From Cocos nucifera (Eukaryota > Streptophyta > Magnoliopsida > Arecales > Arecaceae): a stretch of DNA of 64,000 nucleotides. Location of the stretch: NCBI GenBank assembly GCA_006176705.1, contig QRFJ01000492.1:1-64000 (forward strand), in the 5' to 3' direction. The notes beneath the pieces were generated by a model, which ran no database searches, was not told where the DNA came from, and saw only the letters and a list, made by a program, of their open reading frames with translations. The position numbers and the translations under genes were made by a program. Below, piece after piece: positions 11,401 through 21,958 of the stretch (positions within the stretch are counted from its first letter, which is position 1; every line of letters starts with the position of its first letter).

Positions 11401-14400
11401 ATCTTGAATCTACAGTATAAAGAAATCAAAGCAAGAGTACAGGCACTCGTTGAGAATGAGGGCACTAAATGTGACCACCTCAAGCAGTCATAAGAGAGTC
11501 TACCTTCTCATCGATGACTAGCTCGATGCTATAGTTGTGTGTCTGGTTCTTTAACCTGAGGTGCATTGACAATTTACCTTGAGTGTGTTATAGTTTGGCT
11601 ACACCATAACTCCATCTCCTAGCCATTTGGAATCCTAAGGTATATGTTGGCTATAGCATGTTTATTATATAAATTGGATCGCACCAATAGGAGATCTATC
11701 AACCTCAGTAGAGGGGGAGTAGTCCTATGATGATCATGAGATCGAGTCCTTAAGCTAATGGCCATGGTAGTGTGAATTAATAGAAAAGAGTTTCTTTTAA
11801 GGTTTCACATCGGACTTGAATTGAATGAATTATTCATACGATGGGTGTTGTGTTTAACGAGTTCATCTTAATCCTAATCCTATCGGGACTCATGATAGAG
11901 AAATCCAATCATATAGATAGCTATATCGAGCGGTTCATATTCGATTCTGATGGGTTCCCACCTCATACTGCTAGGTGTCACTAGTAGATTTTGGGATCAA
12001 TAAAAATTATCTTGATGATCGATAATTCTAATTGGATGAATTAAAAGAGTTTTGATCCATCAAAAGATATTTCGATGATGTCGATGATGAAGGTTGCGAC
12101 ATATCCCATTACCATATAGAATTGAATATAACTGTCAACCTTAAAAATTATCCACATTATATTTTAAAATTTTGTGCCCATCGAATGAACCATCCCAGCC
12201 GAGATTTTGCTAAACTGAAATATAGTGATGCACTTACTCCAACACTTGGAGAGGTCAATCTCATCTCGACTCACACATCGACTTCACAAGTACTACCTAC
12301 TAACCTTCCATCACTAAATTAGAAATTTAGATAGTCTGGTAAGAAAGTACAATGAGTTGCTTGTAAGTCACCATGGTGATCTTAGATCTAAGGGATACTT
12401 ATACCCATATCCTTCTCAAGCAACTCTTAGCAGTAGAGAGCTCTACAATTGGATCACATTCAGTAAAATGTATCCCTACACTTTACCTACATGCCATACT
12501 AGTATCTTCATACTTCTTAATTAAGAGGACAACCAATGAATATGGCACGCAATGACCTACACTCAATAATGTTATCGGCCTGGGTAACAACGTAGCATCT
12601 GGTCACGAACAGATTTAAGGATTAAATAATAAATCCTTCTTTGTCAAGTCTAAATAGTTCTAAGAACTTCATCACAAATCAGTTCATCACAGAAAAATGC
12701 ACAAAATTATGAAATTATCAGAATAATAATTTTATTTATTTATAATTCAAATATAATTTTATAATTAGCTCAACCATTTACAGCCTATAGATAATTGGCT
12801 TTCGGATACAATACCCAACATGATGATCGATCTAAAAGATTCGATGTATGATCACTTTCTTAGGATAGCTGAATCTTGAATCTACAGTATAAAGAAATCA
12901 AAGCAAGAGTACAGGCACTCGTTGAGAATGAGGGCACTAAATGTGACCACCTCAAGCAGTCATAAGAGAGTCTACCTTCTCATCGATGACTAGCTCGATG
13001 CTATAGTTGTGTGTCTGGTTCTTTAACCTGAGGTGCATTGACAATTTACCTTGAGTGTGTTATAGTTTGGCTACACCATAACTCCATCTCCTAGCCATTT
13101 GGAATCCTAAGGTATATGTTGGCTATAGCATGTTTATTATATAAATTGGATCGCACCAATAGGGGATCTATCAACCTCAGTAGAGGGGGAGTAGTCCTAT
13201 GATGATCATGAGATCGAGTCCTTAAGCTAATGGCCATGGTAGTGTGAATTAATAGAAAAGAGTTTCTTTTAAGGTTTCACATCGGACTTGAATTGAATGA
13301 ATTATTCATACGATGGGTGTTGTGTTTAACGAGTTCATCTTAATCCTAATCCTATCGGGACTCATGATAGAGAAATCCAATCACATAGATAGCTATATCG
13401 AGCGGTTCATATTCGATTCTGATGGGTTCCCACCTCATACTGCTAGGTGTCACTAGTAGATTTTGGGATCAATAAAAATTATCTTGATGATCGATAATTC
13501 TAATTGGATGAATTAAAAGAGTTTTGATCCATCAAAAGATATTTCGATGATGTCGATGATGAAGGTTGCGACATATCCCATTACCATATAGAATTGAATA
13601 TAACTGCCAACCTTAAAAATTATCCACATTATATTTTAAAATTTTGTGCCCATCGAATGAACCATCCCAGCCGAGGTTTTGCTAAACTGAAATATAGTGA
13701 TGCACTTACTCCAACACTTGGAGAGGTCAATCTCATCTCGACTCACACATCGACTTCACAAGTACTACCTAGTAACCTTCCATCACTAAATTAGAAATTC
13801 AGATAGTCTGGTAAGAAAGTACAATGAGTTGCTTGTAAGTCACCATGGTGATCTTAGATCTAAGGGATACTTATACCCATATCCTTCTCAAGCAACTCTT
13901 AGCAGTAGAGAGCTCTACAATTGGATCACATTCAGTAAAATGTATCCCTACACTTTACCTACATGCCATACTAGTATCTTCATACTTCTTAATTAAGAGG
14001 ACAACCAATGAATATGGCACGCAATGACCTACACTCAATAATGTTATCGTCCTGGGTAACAACGTAGCATCTGGTCACGAACAGATTTAAGGATTAAATA
14101 ATAAATCCTTCTTTGTCAAGTCTAAATAGTTCTAAGAACTTCATCACAAATCAGTTCATCACAGAAAAATGCACAAAATTATGAAATTATCAGAATAATA
14201 ATTTTATTTATTTATAATTCAAATATAATTTTATAATTAGCTCAACCATTTACAGCCTATAGATAATTGGCTTTCGGATACAATACCCAACATGATGATC
14301 GATCTAAAAGATCGATGTATGATCACTTTCTTAGGATAGCTGAATCTTGAATCTACAGTATAAAGAAATCAAAGCAAGAGTACAGGCACTCGTTGAGAAT

Positions 14401-15071
14401 GAGGGCACTAAATGTGACCACCTCAAGCAGTCATAAGAGAGTCTACCTTCTCATCGATGACTAGCTCGATGCTATAATTGTGTGTCTGGTTCTTTAACCT
14501 GAGGTGCATTGACAATTTACCTTGAGTGTGTTATAGTTTGGCTACACCATAACTCCATCTCCTAGCCATTTGGAATCCTAAGGTATATGTTGGCTATAGC
14601 ATGTTTATTATAGAAATTGGATCTCACCAATAGGGGATCTATCAACCTCAGTAGAGGGGGAGTAGTCCTATGATGATCATGAGATCGAGTCCTTAAGCTA
14701 ATGGCCATGGTAGTGTGAATTAATAGAAAAGAGTTTCTTTTAAGGTTTCACATCGGACTTGAATTGAATGAATTATTCGTACGATGGGTGTTGTGTTTAA
14801 CGAGTTCATCTTAATCCTAATCCTATCGGAACTCATGATAGAGAAATCCAATCACATAGATAGCTATATCGAGCGGTTCATATTCGATTCTGATGGATTC
14901 CCACCTCATACTGCTAGGTGTCACTAGTAGATTTTGGGATCAATAAAAATTATCTTGATGATCGATAATTCTAATTGGATGAATTAAAAGAGTTTTGGTC
15001 CATCAAAAGATATTTCGATGATGTCGACGATGAAGGTTGCGACATATTCCATTACCATATAGAATTGAATA
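7716..15071 (+). repeat. Five-copy 1471-bp tandem array of an LTR/LTR junction
   Basis: The units are 7716-9186, 9187-10657, 10658-12128, 12129-13600 and 13601-15071. The period is 1471 bp; the fourth is 1472 because of an extra T near 12840. Each unit holds 692 bp of the family B LTR of element H on the minus strand (7716-8407 in unit 1) and 779 bp of the family A LTR on the plus strand (8408-9186). The unit-to-unit joint is always GAATATAACTGCCAACC. The two parental sequences, GTTTAACTGCC on the left and ATATAACTAGATT at 15064-15076, share TAACT. By eye the units differ at about 1% of bases. The identical 60-residue frames at 7960, 9431, 10902, 12373 and 13845 are a product of the duplication, not genes. 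Confidence 0.95.
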
Positions 15072-16293
15072 TAACTAGATTACACAAACAAGGGTAAGTA
15101 TCTGGATGTCATTAATTGGGCTAATCCTATTTAATTGATTTGGATTAGATCCAATCAGGTTTAAGAAAATCATGCTAGCACACGATTGAGCCTAACCATT
15201 CTCCTTTTGTAGTCTTTTTACTTCATCTCGACTGAGTCAAATTAGATTTGGCTCATCTAGGAATCCTGTATATATTTTGTCCTGGTCTGACTGGGCCTTG
15301 TCCTGGTCAGATCAAGGTTTGTCCTAAAAGAAAAGGGCTTGTCTTAATCCCATTGGATGGGAATAAAACAAGGGCCAAAAGTAGACCCAGTATGAAGGAA
15401 AGAAGGGAGAGGGGCGTGTGCCCCCTTGGTTTTTGGCATGAAGAGAAAGGGCACACACCTGTCCTAGCGTGCGCCCCATATGGATAAAATGGGCATCCCA
15501 TTTGACTGGGTCAAAGAGTTTGATATAGATCAAACTCTAGGAAGGAAGAGTCCCTGGCGCCAAAGCCTCTTTCCTATCTTTTTATGGTGATATTTTTAGG
15601 GGATTTTGGGTGAAAAAACCTGATGGGGTTCAATGTTTTGGTGTGGAGGATCTGATAGGAATCCAAATAAATCAAGCAAACCAATTGCTTGATGGATTGG
15701 GACTCTATGGTTGGCACATGAGTCTATTTAAAGACCCTGTGCCCTAGGGTATTAAAATTCCCATTCTTCCATGCCCAAAGGCTACCTCTCTCTCCCTCTC
15801 CATGCCACCTTCTCCTGCTCCTCTCTCTCTTCTCCTTGCCCAAGGAGTTGGGCATTTCAGCAAAAGATCAAGTCCTATTGGTGCAAACATTAAGGAAGGG
15901 CGACCCACTTCGTGGGACGAACGTGCAGCCATCCAAAATCATTTTGAAGGCATTGCAAGTTGACATCATATCTGATATTTGAAGATCAGATCCAAAAGGA
16001 GACAACATCTAGATCTAACCAGAGTGGACTTTGGTAGAGGTCAAGCACGTGCGTGGCTAGATCCAGAATCTCTACGTGCTATCAGATCATCGATAGGATA
16101 AATAGTTTACCCAAATAAGTTAACATTCGATGTTACATATTTTAATTTAATTTTAGTTTTGCTATTAGATCATTCCAATTAGATTTGAGAACTCTCAAAT
16201 TTGATCAAATCATTAGAAAAATTTTTTAAATTTTTGCTACAAATCAGATCAGATCATATCGATCCTGCGGTAGGAAAACTAAGTTTTCCTTCA
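14293..16293 (+). repeat. 5' LTR of element A, first ~245 bp missing
   Basis: The right part (15072-16293) and the family A half of the last array unit (14293-15071) align continuously with the complete 3' LTR at 21959-24203. It ends in TTTTCCTTCA directly before the PBS. The missing start is where element H is inserted; the missing sequence should lie on the far side of H, outside the window. Frames at 15248-15487, 15307-15533 and 15744-15932 lie in LTR sequence and are not conserved genes. Confidence 0.9.
15725..15732 (+). promoter_or_regulatory. TATA-like box of the element A LTR promoter
   Basis: TATTTAAA lies about 560 bp before the LTR end and is conserved in the 3' LTR at 23635-23642. 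The family A copy at 46114-46125 has TCTATATAAAGA on the minus strand at the equivalent place. Position and conservation fit an LTR core promoter. Activity cannot be judged. Confidence 0.5.
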
Positions 16294-16295
16294 AC

Positions 16296-16307
16296 TATTA
16301 TCAGAGC
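16296..16307 (+). other. Primer binding site of element A
   Basis: TATTATCAGAGC matches the initiator tRNA-Met PBS at 10 of 12 positions and starts two bases after the LTR end at 16293. Confidence 0.85.
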
Positions 16308-18008
16308 TACGTTTGTAATTCTTCATATCTATTTTAGATCTAATTTTTATTTTAATTATGATCTAATATCATTGATTTTAGATATTACATGAGATGTAAT
16401 CAGATCTAAAATCAGCAGATTAAATTTAAAAATTCATATATATAGTATATGTGATGCATGTCTAGACTAGTTTTATAGATCTTATGCTATGAATTGTCTT
16501 GAATAAAATTTCTTTTATAATATGATCATTTAGGATTTTATTTTTAGATGTTATATCAAATATAATCATATCTGAAACATGCATATATTTATTTAAATAT
16601 GATACATGAGATGTATGCAATACATGTATATGTTAGATCTTTAATTATATATGAGATATATGTTTTAGATCTAACTATTTTTGTAGTGTAGATTAAATTT
16701 CTGATTAAGACATTCCTCTTGGCCATCTAGTCATAAGAGTAAGAAAGATTTAAAGGCTCTCTCTTTTCATTCAATGGGATGCTCTTATGGCATGTAGGGG
16801 TGCTACGCGTTTGTCCTTAATAAAAAATCAAAATTTACTTTTCTACAAAATCCTAAATCCTGAAATCCTAAAATTTTTTATACATATTTTGTTTACGAAC
16901 CCTTGGACTTAATTAAGAATTAAGTTAATGAAACCAATTAGGTCCAAATATTATGAATTTTTAGATCTAAGATACCTTCATAAAACATGGGTTCAAGTAT
17001 GGGTAGCTCAATTAGGTTAAGTGGTTGATCAAACCGAATTAAGAATTGGTTAGGTGGGATCAAAAGAGCTTAGAATTGACTAGCCCATTAGATATAAGTC
17101 TTGGTCAAGATCGACTCACAATCACATGTGGTCGATCATGATAAGATCTAATTTGGCTCTACGGTTCGAGCCTTGGATTGTAGGCTAACCCAATCGATTC
17201 TAGTTTGATAATTTGGTCTTTAAGATAAGTTTGGCAGATATGATCAACTGGTTTTTAATTGGGAGCTACTCAATTTGAATGCATTCATGGCGAGCAAATG
17301 GCATATCCCTTCCACCGGTCTCACTTATCTAGCCATTTAGGTCGACCCAATTCTGGTTTGAGGTGGCAAACGATTCAAGCTAACCCACACCACTGGTTAG
17401 TCATTATCGTTATGACTAAGTTGAGTCTAAGAGACCTAAATCAAATCTCTCTAAGAAAATATTAAGTCATAGATCTTCTTCCACTATAGATGTGCAGGCT
17501 CTTCTTGGGGTTGATTATTCTCGGTTGGATATAGTTATTCAATTGCACCAAAAAGATGCAACCATATCTATTAGGCATGGGATGCTATGGAATGGAGGAT
17601 GGGTTAGGCTCAATATTTTGAATACAGTGAGGATCCCAATTAGGAATCTAGTTTGTGCAAATGGTGGGTTTGGCTTAACTAAGGAGTGGAGCGATATTCT
17701 TGGCATGGTGAGCTTTATAAATTAGAGACCAAGTTTGGGTGCACCATATTTAAAGAAACATTGAACAAAAGTTATCCACTCATTAGTTGATCCATGATCA
17801 ATAACTATTAGGTAAGGTGGTGAGTCAATCGGTGGGACCGCACCATCCACTAAAAGTCATTAATTGTAGAGACTTTCACATCTTTGCTAAGAGAGTGTAG
17901 GGATCCAAAAAAATAATGGAAGCCTAATTTGTTTAAAAATAAAATTCTTAAATAAATTGATTAAGTCAAATTATAAGTCTAACTAGAAACTTTGACTCTC
18001 TATAGAAA
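16308..18008 (+). other. 5' leader of element A
   Basis: A 1.7-kb untranslated leader between the PBS and the gag ATG. In reverse it matches the leader of element D (43687-45537). It carries the conserved hairpin at 16721-16803 and a degenerate copy of a GGTGTCTAAGGTAAGT-like motif near 17215-17230. Frames at 16201, 17259 and 17492 are not conserved between copies. No gene. Confidence 0.85.
16721..16803 (+). other. Conserved leader hairpin (copy in element A)
   Basis: CATAAGAG (16732-16739) pairs with CTCTTATG (16782-16789). The 83-nt block starts GGCCATC and ends GGGGTGC, as in the copies at 44894-44977 and 5545-5627 on the minus strand. The loop holds a conserved TTTAAAGG(C/A)(C/T)CTCTC segment and a small CATTCRATG stem-loop. 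It lies about 410 nt after the PBS. Confidence 0.6.
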
Positions 18009-18836
18009 ATGTCTGCATCGAACCTCCTTGCCTGAATCCTAGATACCCACAAACTAATCGGACCCAATTGCAAGTATTGGCTCTAAAACTTGAAAATTAT
18101 TTTGAGTTCTGAAAAACTATCTTATATATTAGACCAAGATCTTTTCACTCTACCAGTCCATCTGACTGCTGATCAGAGAGCATCTCATGAGAAGTGGTCA
18201 AACAATGATAACAAAGTCATATGCTACATGTTGGGCTCAATGTTAGATGAATTACAGCACCAATATGAAGACATCAAAACTGCTGACCAAATATTAGCTG
18301 AGTTATTTGGTGAACAGAGTCGTGCAGCATGTTATCAAGTCTTGAGGAGGCTTTTTAAAGCACAAATGCATGATGGACAATCGGTCCAAAATCATTGCTT
18401 GACGATGATCAAGGACTTAGAAGAGCTTGAGAAGCTCGGTATCATCATGGACAAGGACTTGCAGATTGATGTGATCATGCAGTCCTTGACTAATTCGTAT
18501 GGATAGTTCATCATGAACTTCCATATGAATAAGCTCCAATACACCTTGGCTGAGTTAATGAACATGCTGGTTACTGTTGAGCAAACTATGAAAGGTTCAA
18601 AGGGCTCAGTTCTTACTGTAGAGTGAAATTCCTCCAAAAGAAAATCTTTTGGAAAGAAAAAGAAGTCTATGAAGAAGTAGAAGGTAGAAGGAAAAAAGAA
18701 AAGTAAGGGAGAATCGAAGAAGAAGGCCACGGATAAAAGAAAATATTTTCAATGTGACACCGATGGCCATTAGAAGCGAAACTGCCCTTCATACCTGTTC
18801 AGCCTAAAGAACAAGAAGGAGCCAGGTTCTTTTAGA
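18009..18836 (+). pseudogene. Copia gag of element A, broken
   Basis: Gag makes the particle shell that packages the retrotransposon RNA. The ATG at 18009 opens MSASNLLA, with stops at codons 9 (TGA) and 26 (TAA). A readable 138-codon segment then runs to a TAG at 18504-18506. It includes DQRASHEKWSNNDNKV and SMLDELQHQYEDI, typical of copia gag. A Lys-rich tail (about 18630-18740) leads to a zinc-knuckle remnant at 18741-18786. In the knuckle the first Cys of the CCHC motif is Tyr and the Trp after the His is a stop. The same protein is encoded by element D at 42850-43686. It cannot make a full gag. Confidence 0.9.
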
Positions 18837-19258
18837 GGAATGCTCGTCATTGAAACTAATCTTACAATTTCTTCTACATCTAGTTAGGTGCTTGACTCTG
18901 GTTCTAGTGCTCACTTGTGCACTTCTATACAGAGTTTTGAGGAGAGCAGAAGGCTAAGGGATGGTGAGATGATCCTGCGCGTCGAAAATAAAGCAAGGGT
19001 TGCTGCTATGGCCATGAGAACCTATCCTCTTCAACGACCATCTGGATTAGTTTTAGTTCTTAGAGACTATTATTTTGTGCCTACTACAAGTAGGAATTTA
19101 ATTTCTATTTCATGTTTAGCACAAGAAAACTATGTAATTAGTTTCTTTAAGGACCACTATACAATTTTTTTTGAAAGAAGTAAAATTACAAGTGGTTTTG
19201 TAATTAATGGTCTCTATCGGTTATATGTAGATGATTTTATTTTTAGTATCGAGTAAAA
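18837..19258 (+). pseudogene. Copia aspartic protease of element A
   Basis: The retrotransposon protease cleaves the gag-pol polyprotein. The catalytic DSGSS motif starts at about 18894 and is followed by AHLCTSIQSFEESRRLRDGE, the usual copia protease flank. The rest of the domain (YFVPTTSRNLISISCL, then a FKDHY stretch) runs to the stop at 19254-19256. A stop just before the domain separates it from gag. Element D carries the same domain at 42430-42849 with the catalytic Ser changed. Confidence 0.88.
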
Positions 19259-20200
19259 TATGAATGTCATAGGAACAAAATGACCTAAAGATAGTATCAA
19301 CGAAAGGTATCTGTGGCACCTTAGGCTAGGTCATATAGCAGAAGATAGGATTAACAAATTAAAAAAATCCAGACTAATGGATTTGTTGACTTTCGAGTCA
19401 TATCTAATTTATGAATCATGTCTTCAAGGCAAAATAACCAAGCTCCCTTTTGTATGATATGGAAAAAGGGCCACAAACCTACTTGCCCTAGTACATATAG
19501 ATGTGTGTGGCCCATTTGATGTGCCGGCTAAAGGCAATTTTTTCTGCTCATTATCTTTACCAATAATTTATTTTAGCGCAGGTATGTGTACCTGATGTAA
19601 TACAAGTCTTAAACTTTCAAAAAGTTTTAGAAATTTAGACATGAAGTGGAAATGCAAACTAGAAAGCCCATTAAGATTTTTCAATCAGATCGAGAAGGTG
19701 AATACCTCAGTCAAGAATTTCTAGACTATCTCAAGAATAATGGCATAGTCTCACAATGGACTCTACCTGAAATGCCTCAACTCAACGAGATTTTAAAATG
19801 GAGAAATCGGATCCTATTAGATATGGTCCAATCCATGATGAGCTTTACAGACCTTTCTGAGTTTCTTTGGGGACATAGTTTAATGGCAGCTATATACCTA
19901 CTGAATAGGATTCTATTTAAAACCATTCCTATCACACCATATGAGATATAGAATGGTAAGAAATCAAGTTTGAGATATCATAGAATTTGGGGTTGTCTAG
20001 CCCATGTCAAGGGACAGTAGGCAAATAAGTTAGAGTCTAGGTCTCTTAGAGCTCGATTTATAGGATATCCTAAAGTATCGTTAGGATATTAATTCTATCT
20101 TCTAGAAGACCACAATATGATTATGAGTCGATATTTTATTTTTCTAAAAAAATAGTTTATTCAAGATGGTGGCATCAGGAGATAGATCAAGCTCGAGGAG
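19259..20200 (+). pseudogene. Copia integrase of element A, frameshifted
   Basis: Integrase inserts the cDNA into the host chromosome. The N-terminal zinc finger shows WHLRLGHIAEDRINKL (from about 19312), but the first Cys of its CC pair is Tyr near 19410. The core shows HIDVCGPFDVPAKG near 19495. A frame disruption and deletion at about 19540-19640 follow, then a readable segment (19646-19951) with SDREGEYLSQEF. In that segment the catalytic Glu expected before WRNR is Lys, although Glu is retained in element D. Several further stops follow to about 20160. The protein would be inactive. Confidence 0.88.
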
Positions 20201-21270
20201 AAAGTCTCCGAAGAGCAAAGAGTAAAGAAACCTATGGAACCCAGTCTATCTGAGCCAATCTATGAACTACCTCCTCCACCTCGTAGATCAAGTAAGATTT
20301 TTCATCCTCTTGAAAGATACTTAGGTATCATTTTAGAGGATGTAGAAAAAATGTACCTCATAGAAAATGGGATTCATGGTGATGATCCCAAAATCTATGA
20401 GAAGATGATATCAAATATCTACTCCTAGAAATGATTAGAGGCAATGAAGTCAGAAATTGACTCTATGCCCTCAAACCAAATCTAAACCTTGGTAGATCAA
20501 CCTAAAGGTATAGTGCCTATTAAGTATAAATAAATCTTTCAAAGAAAGATGTAGATATAAATGTGGAGACATTCAAGGCTAGGCTAGTAGCGAAAGGGTA
20601 TAGTCAGTGCGAAGGCATTAATTATCAAGATACCTTCTCGCTAGTAGCCATGCTTAAATCCATCCATATGTTGCTTGCTATAGTAGCTTATTTTGATTAT
20701 AAAATATGACAGATGAACATGAAACGACATTCCTAAATGGATATCTTGAGGAAGATATCTATACGGAATAGCCCCTTGATTTTAAATTCGATGATGGTGA
20801 TCACAAGATCTACAAGTTGCAAAGGTCCATATATGGACTTAAGCAAGCATCTCGGAGCTTAAATGCTCATTTTAATGATGTGATCAAATGATTTGGTTTC
20901 ATCAAAAATGAGAAGCCATGTATTTTTTAAAAAGATCAGTGAGAGTGTTATTGTCTTCCTTATACTATACATAGATGGTATCCTCCTAATTGGGAATGAT
21001 ATACCCATGTTGACTTCGGTCAAAGTGTGGTTATCAAAAGAGTTCTCTATGAAAGATCTAGGAGAAGCATCATTCAGTTTGGAGATTAAGGTCTATAGGG
21101 ATAGACCGAAGAGGATGCTAGGTCTCTCACAGAAGATGTACATAATGGAGATGCTGAAGAGGTTCAGCATGGAAAACTCCAAGAGGGGATTAGTGCCCTT
21201 TAGACATGGCATTCATCTCTCCAAAAAAAGATGTGCCCCAACACACCTGAGGATATTAAACTCATGAACA
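20201..21270 (+). pseudogene. Copia reverse transcriptase of element A, broken
   Basis: This begins with the PPPPRRSSKIFHP linker (about 20269-20310) and AMKSEIDSM, then passes through many stops and at least one frameshift between 20425 and 20890. The palm region is readable at 20893-21267. The catalytic YVDD is YIDG at 20968-20979, so an essential Asp is lost. It is followed by LLIGNDIPMLTSVKVW, DLGEASFSLEIKVYRDR and a MLGLSQKMYI connection. Homologous pieces are at 1-911 and 59049-60190. Confidence 0.9.
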
Positions 21271-21944
21271 AATTTTTTTATGCTTTGGCAATAGAGAGCC
21301 TCATGTATGCTATGCTATGTACATGACCTGATATCGCCCATGTTGTGAGTGTCATGAGCAGATATCAATTGAATCCAGTCAAAGAGCACTTAACTTCTGT
21401 GTATCCTTAAGTACTTGAGAAAGACTAAGGATATAATTCTAATTTTGGTAATGGAGAACTCCAGGTCCAAGGATATACAGACTTAGACTTTATGTCTGAT
21501 ATAGATTATCGAAAGTCGGCATTTAGTAGTCTATTCTTGTGTAATAGTCATGATGTAAGCTAGAAGAGTTCCAAGCAAACCATGATAGTAGACTCCACCA
21601 TGGAAGCAGAATATATCGCTGCCTTGAAAGCTACGAAGAAGGCATTCTGATTCAAGAAGTTCATCACAAAACTCAAAGTGATGCCATTAGATGTCATCCC
21701 TCTGTACTACGACAATAATGGTACCATAGTCCTAGCTAAGAAGCCAAGATCTCACCAAAAATTGAAGCACATCGAGCAGCAGTATCATCTCATCCATGAT
21801 TATCTCGAGAAGGCATATGTCGAGGTCAAAAGAGTCGACACCGTAGATAATGTAGCTGACCCACTAACAAATTCATTAAGCCAGTAGAAGATCGAAGCCC
21901 ACCTTGAGAAGATGGGACTTAGATTTGTAGTCAATTAGCTTTAG
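21271..21944 (+). pseudogene. Copia RNase H of element A, broken
   Basis: RNase H removes the RNA strand during reverse transcription. Recognisable parts are SVMSRYQLNP (about 21345-21375), a STMEAEYIAA segment (about 21595-21625) and the readable stretch 21678-21887 with YYDNNGTIVLAKKPRSHQKLKH and the conserved ADPLT near the end. Several stops interrupt the frame. The final stop is at 21942-21944, directly before the polypurine tract, as in the other copies. Confidence 0.88.
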
Positions 21945-21958
21945 ATCAAGTGGAAGTT
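21945..21958 (+). other. Polypurine tract of element A
   Basis: ATCAAGTGGAAGTT lies between the pol stop and the 3' LTR. It corresponds to the AAGTGGGAGTTG-type tract of related elements and would prime plus-strand DNA. Confidence 0.75.

Noticed and set aside
9090..12322. 66-96 residue frames crossing each array joint
   Set aside because: They span the chimeric joint between two LTRs in opposite orientation, so they exist only because of the duplication.
7960..14027. Five identical 60-residue frames repeated every 1471 bp
   Set aside because: They lie in LTR sequence copied by the tandem duplication. The homologous LTR at 50444 has a different frame, and no protein family is recognisable.
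7716..15071. CRISPR-like or rDNA-like array
   Set aside because: The period is 1471 bp without short repeats and spacers, and both halves are LTR sequence.
15248..15932. Overlapping frames on both strands around 15.3-15.9 kb
   Set aside because: They lie in the family A LTR, with no conservation in the other LTR copies and no domain.
18392..18730. 112-residue minus-strand Phe-rich frame
   Set aside because: It is the reverse of the Lys-rich gag tail of element A.
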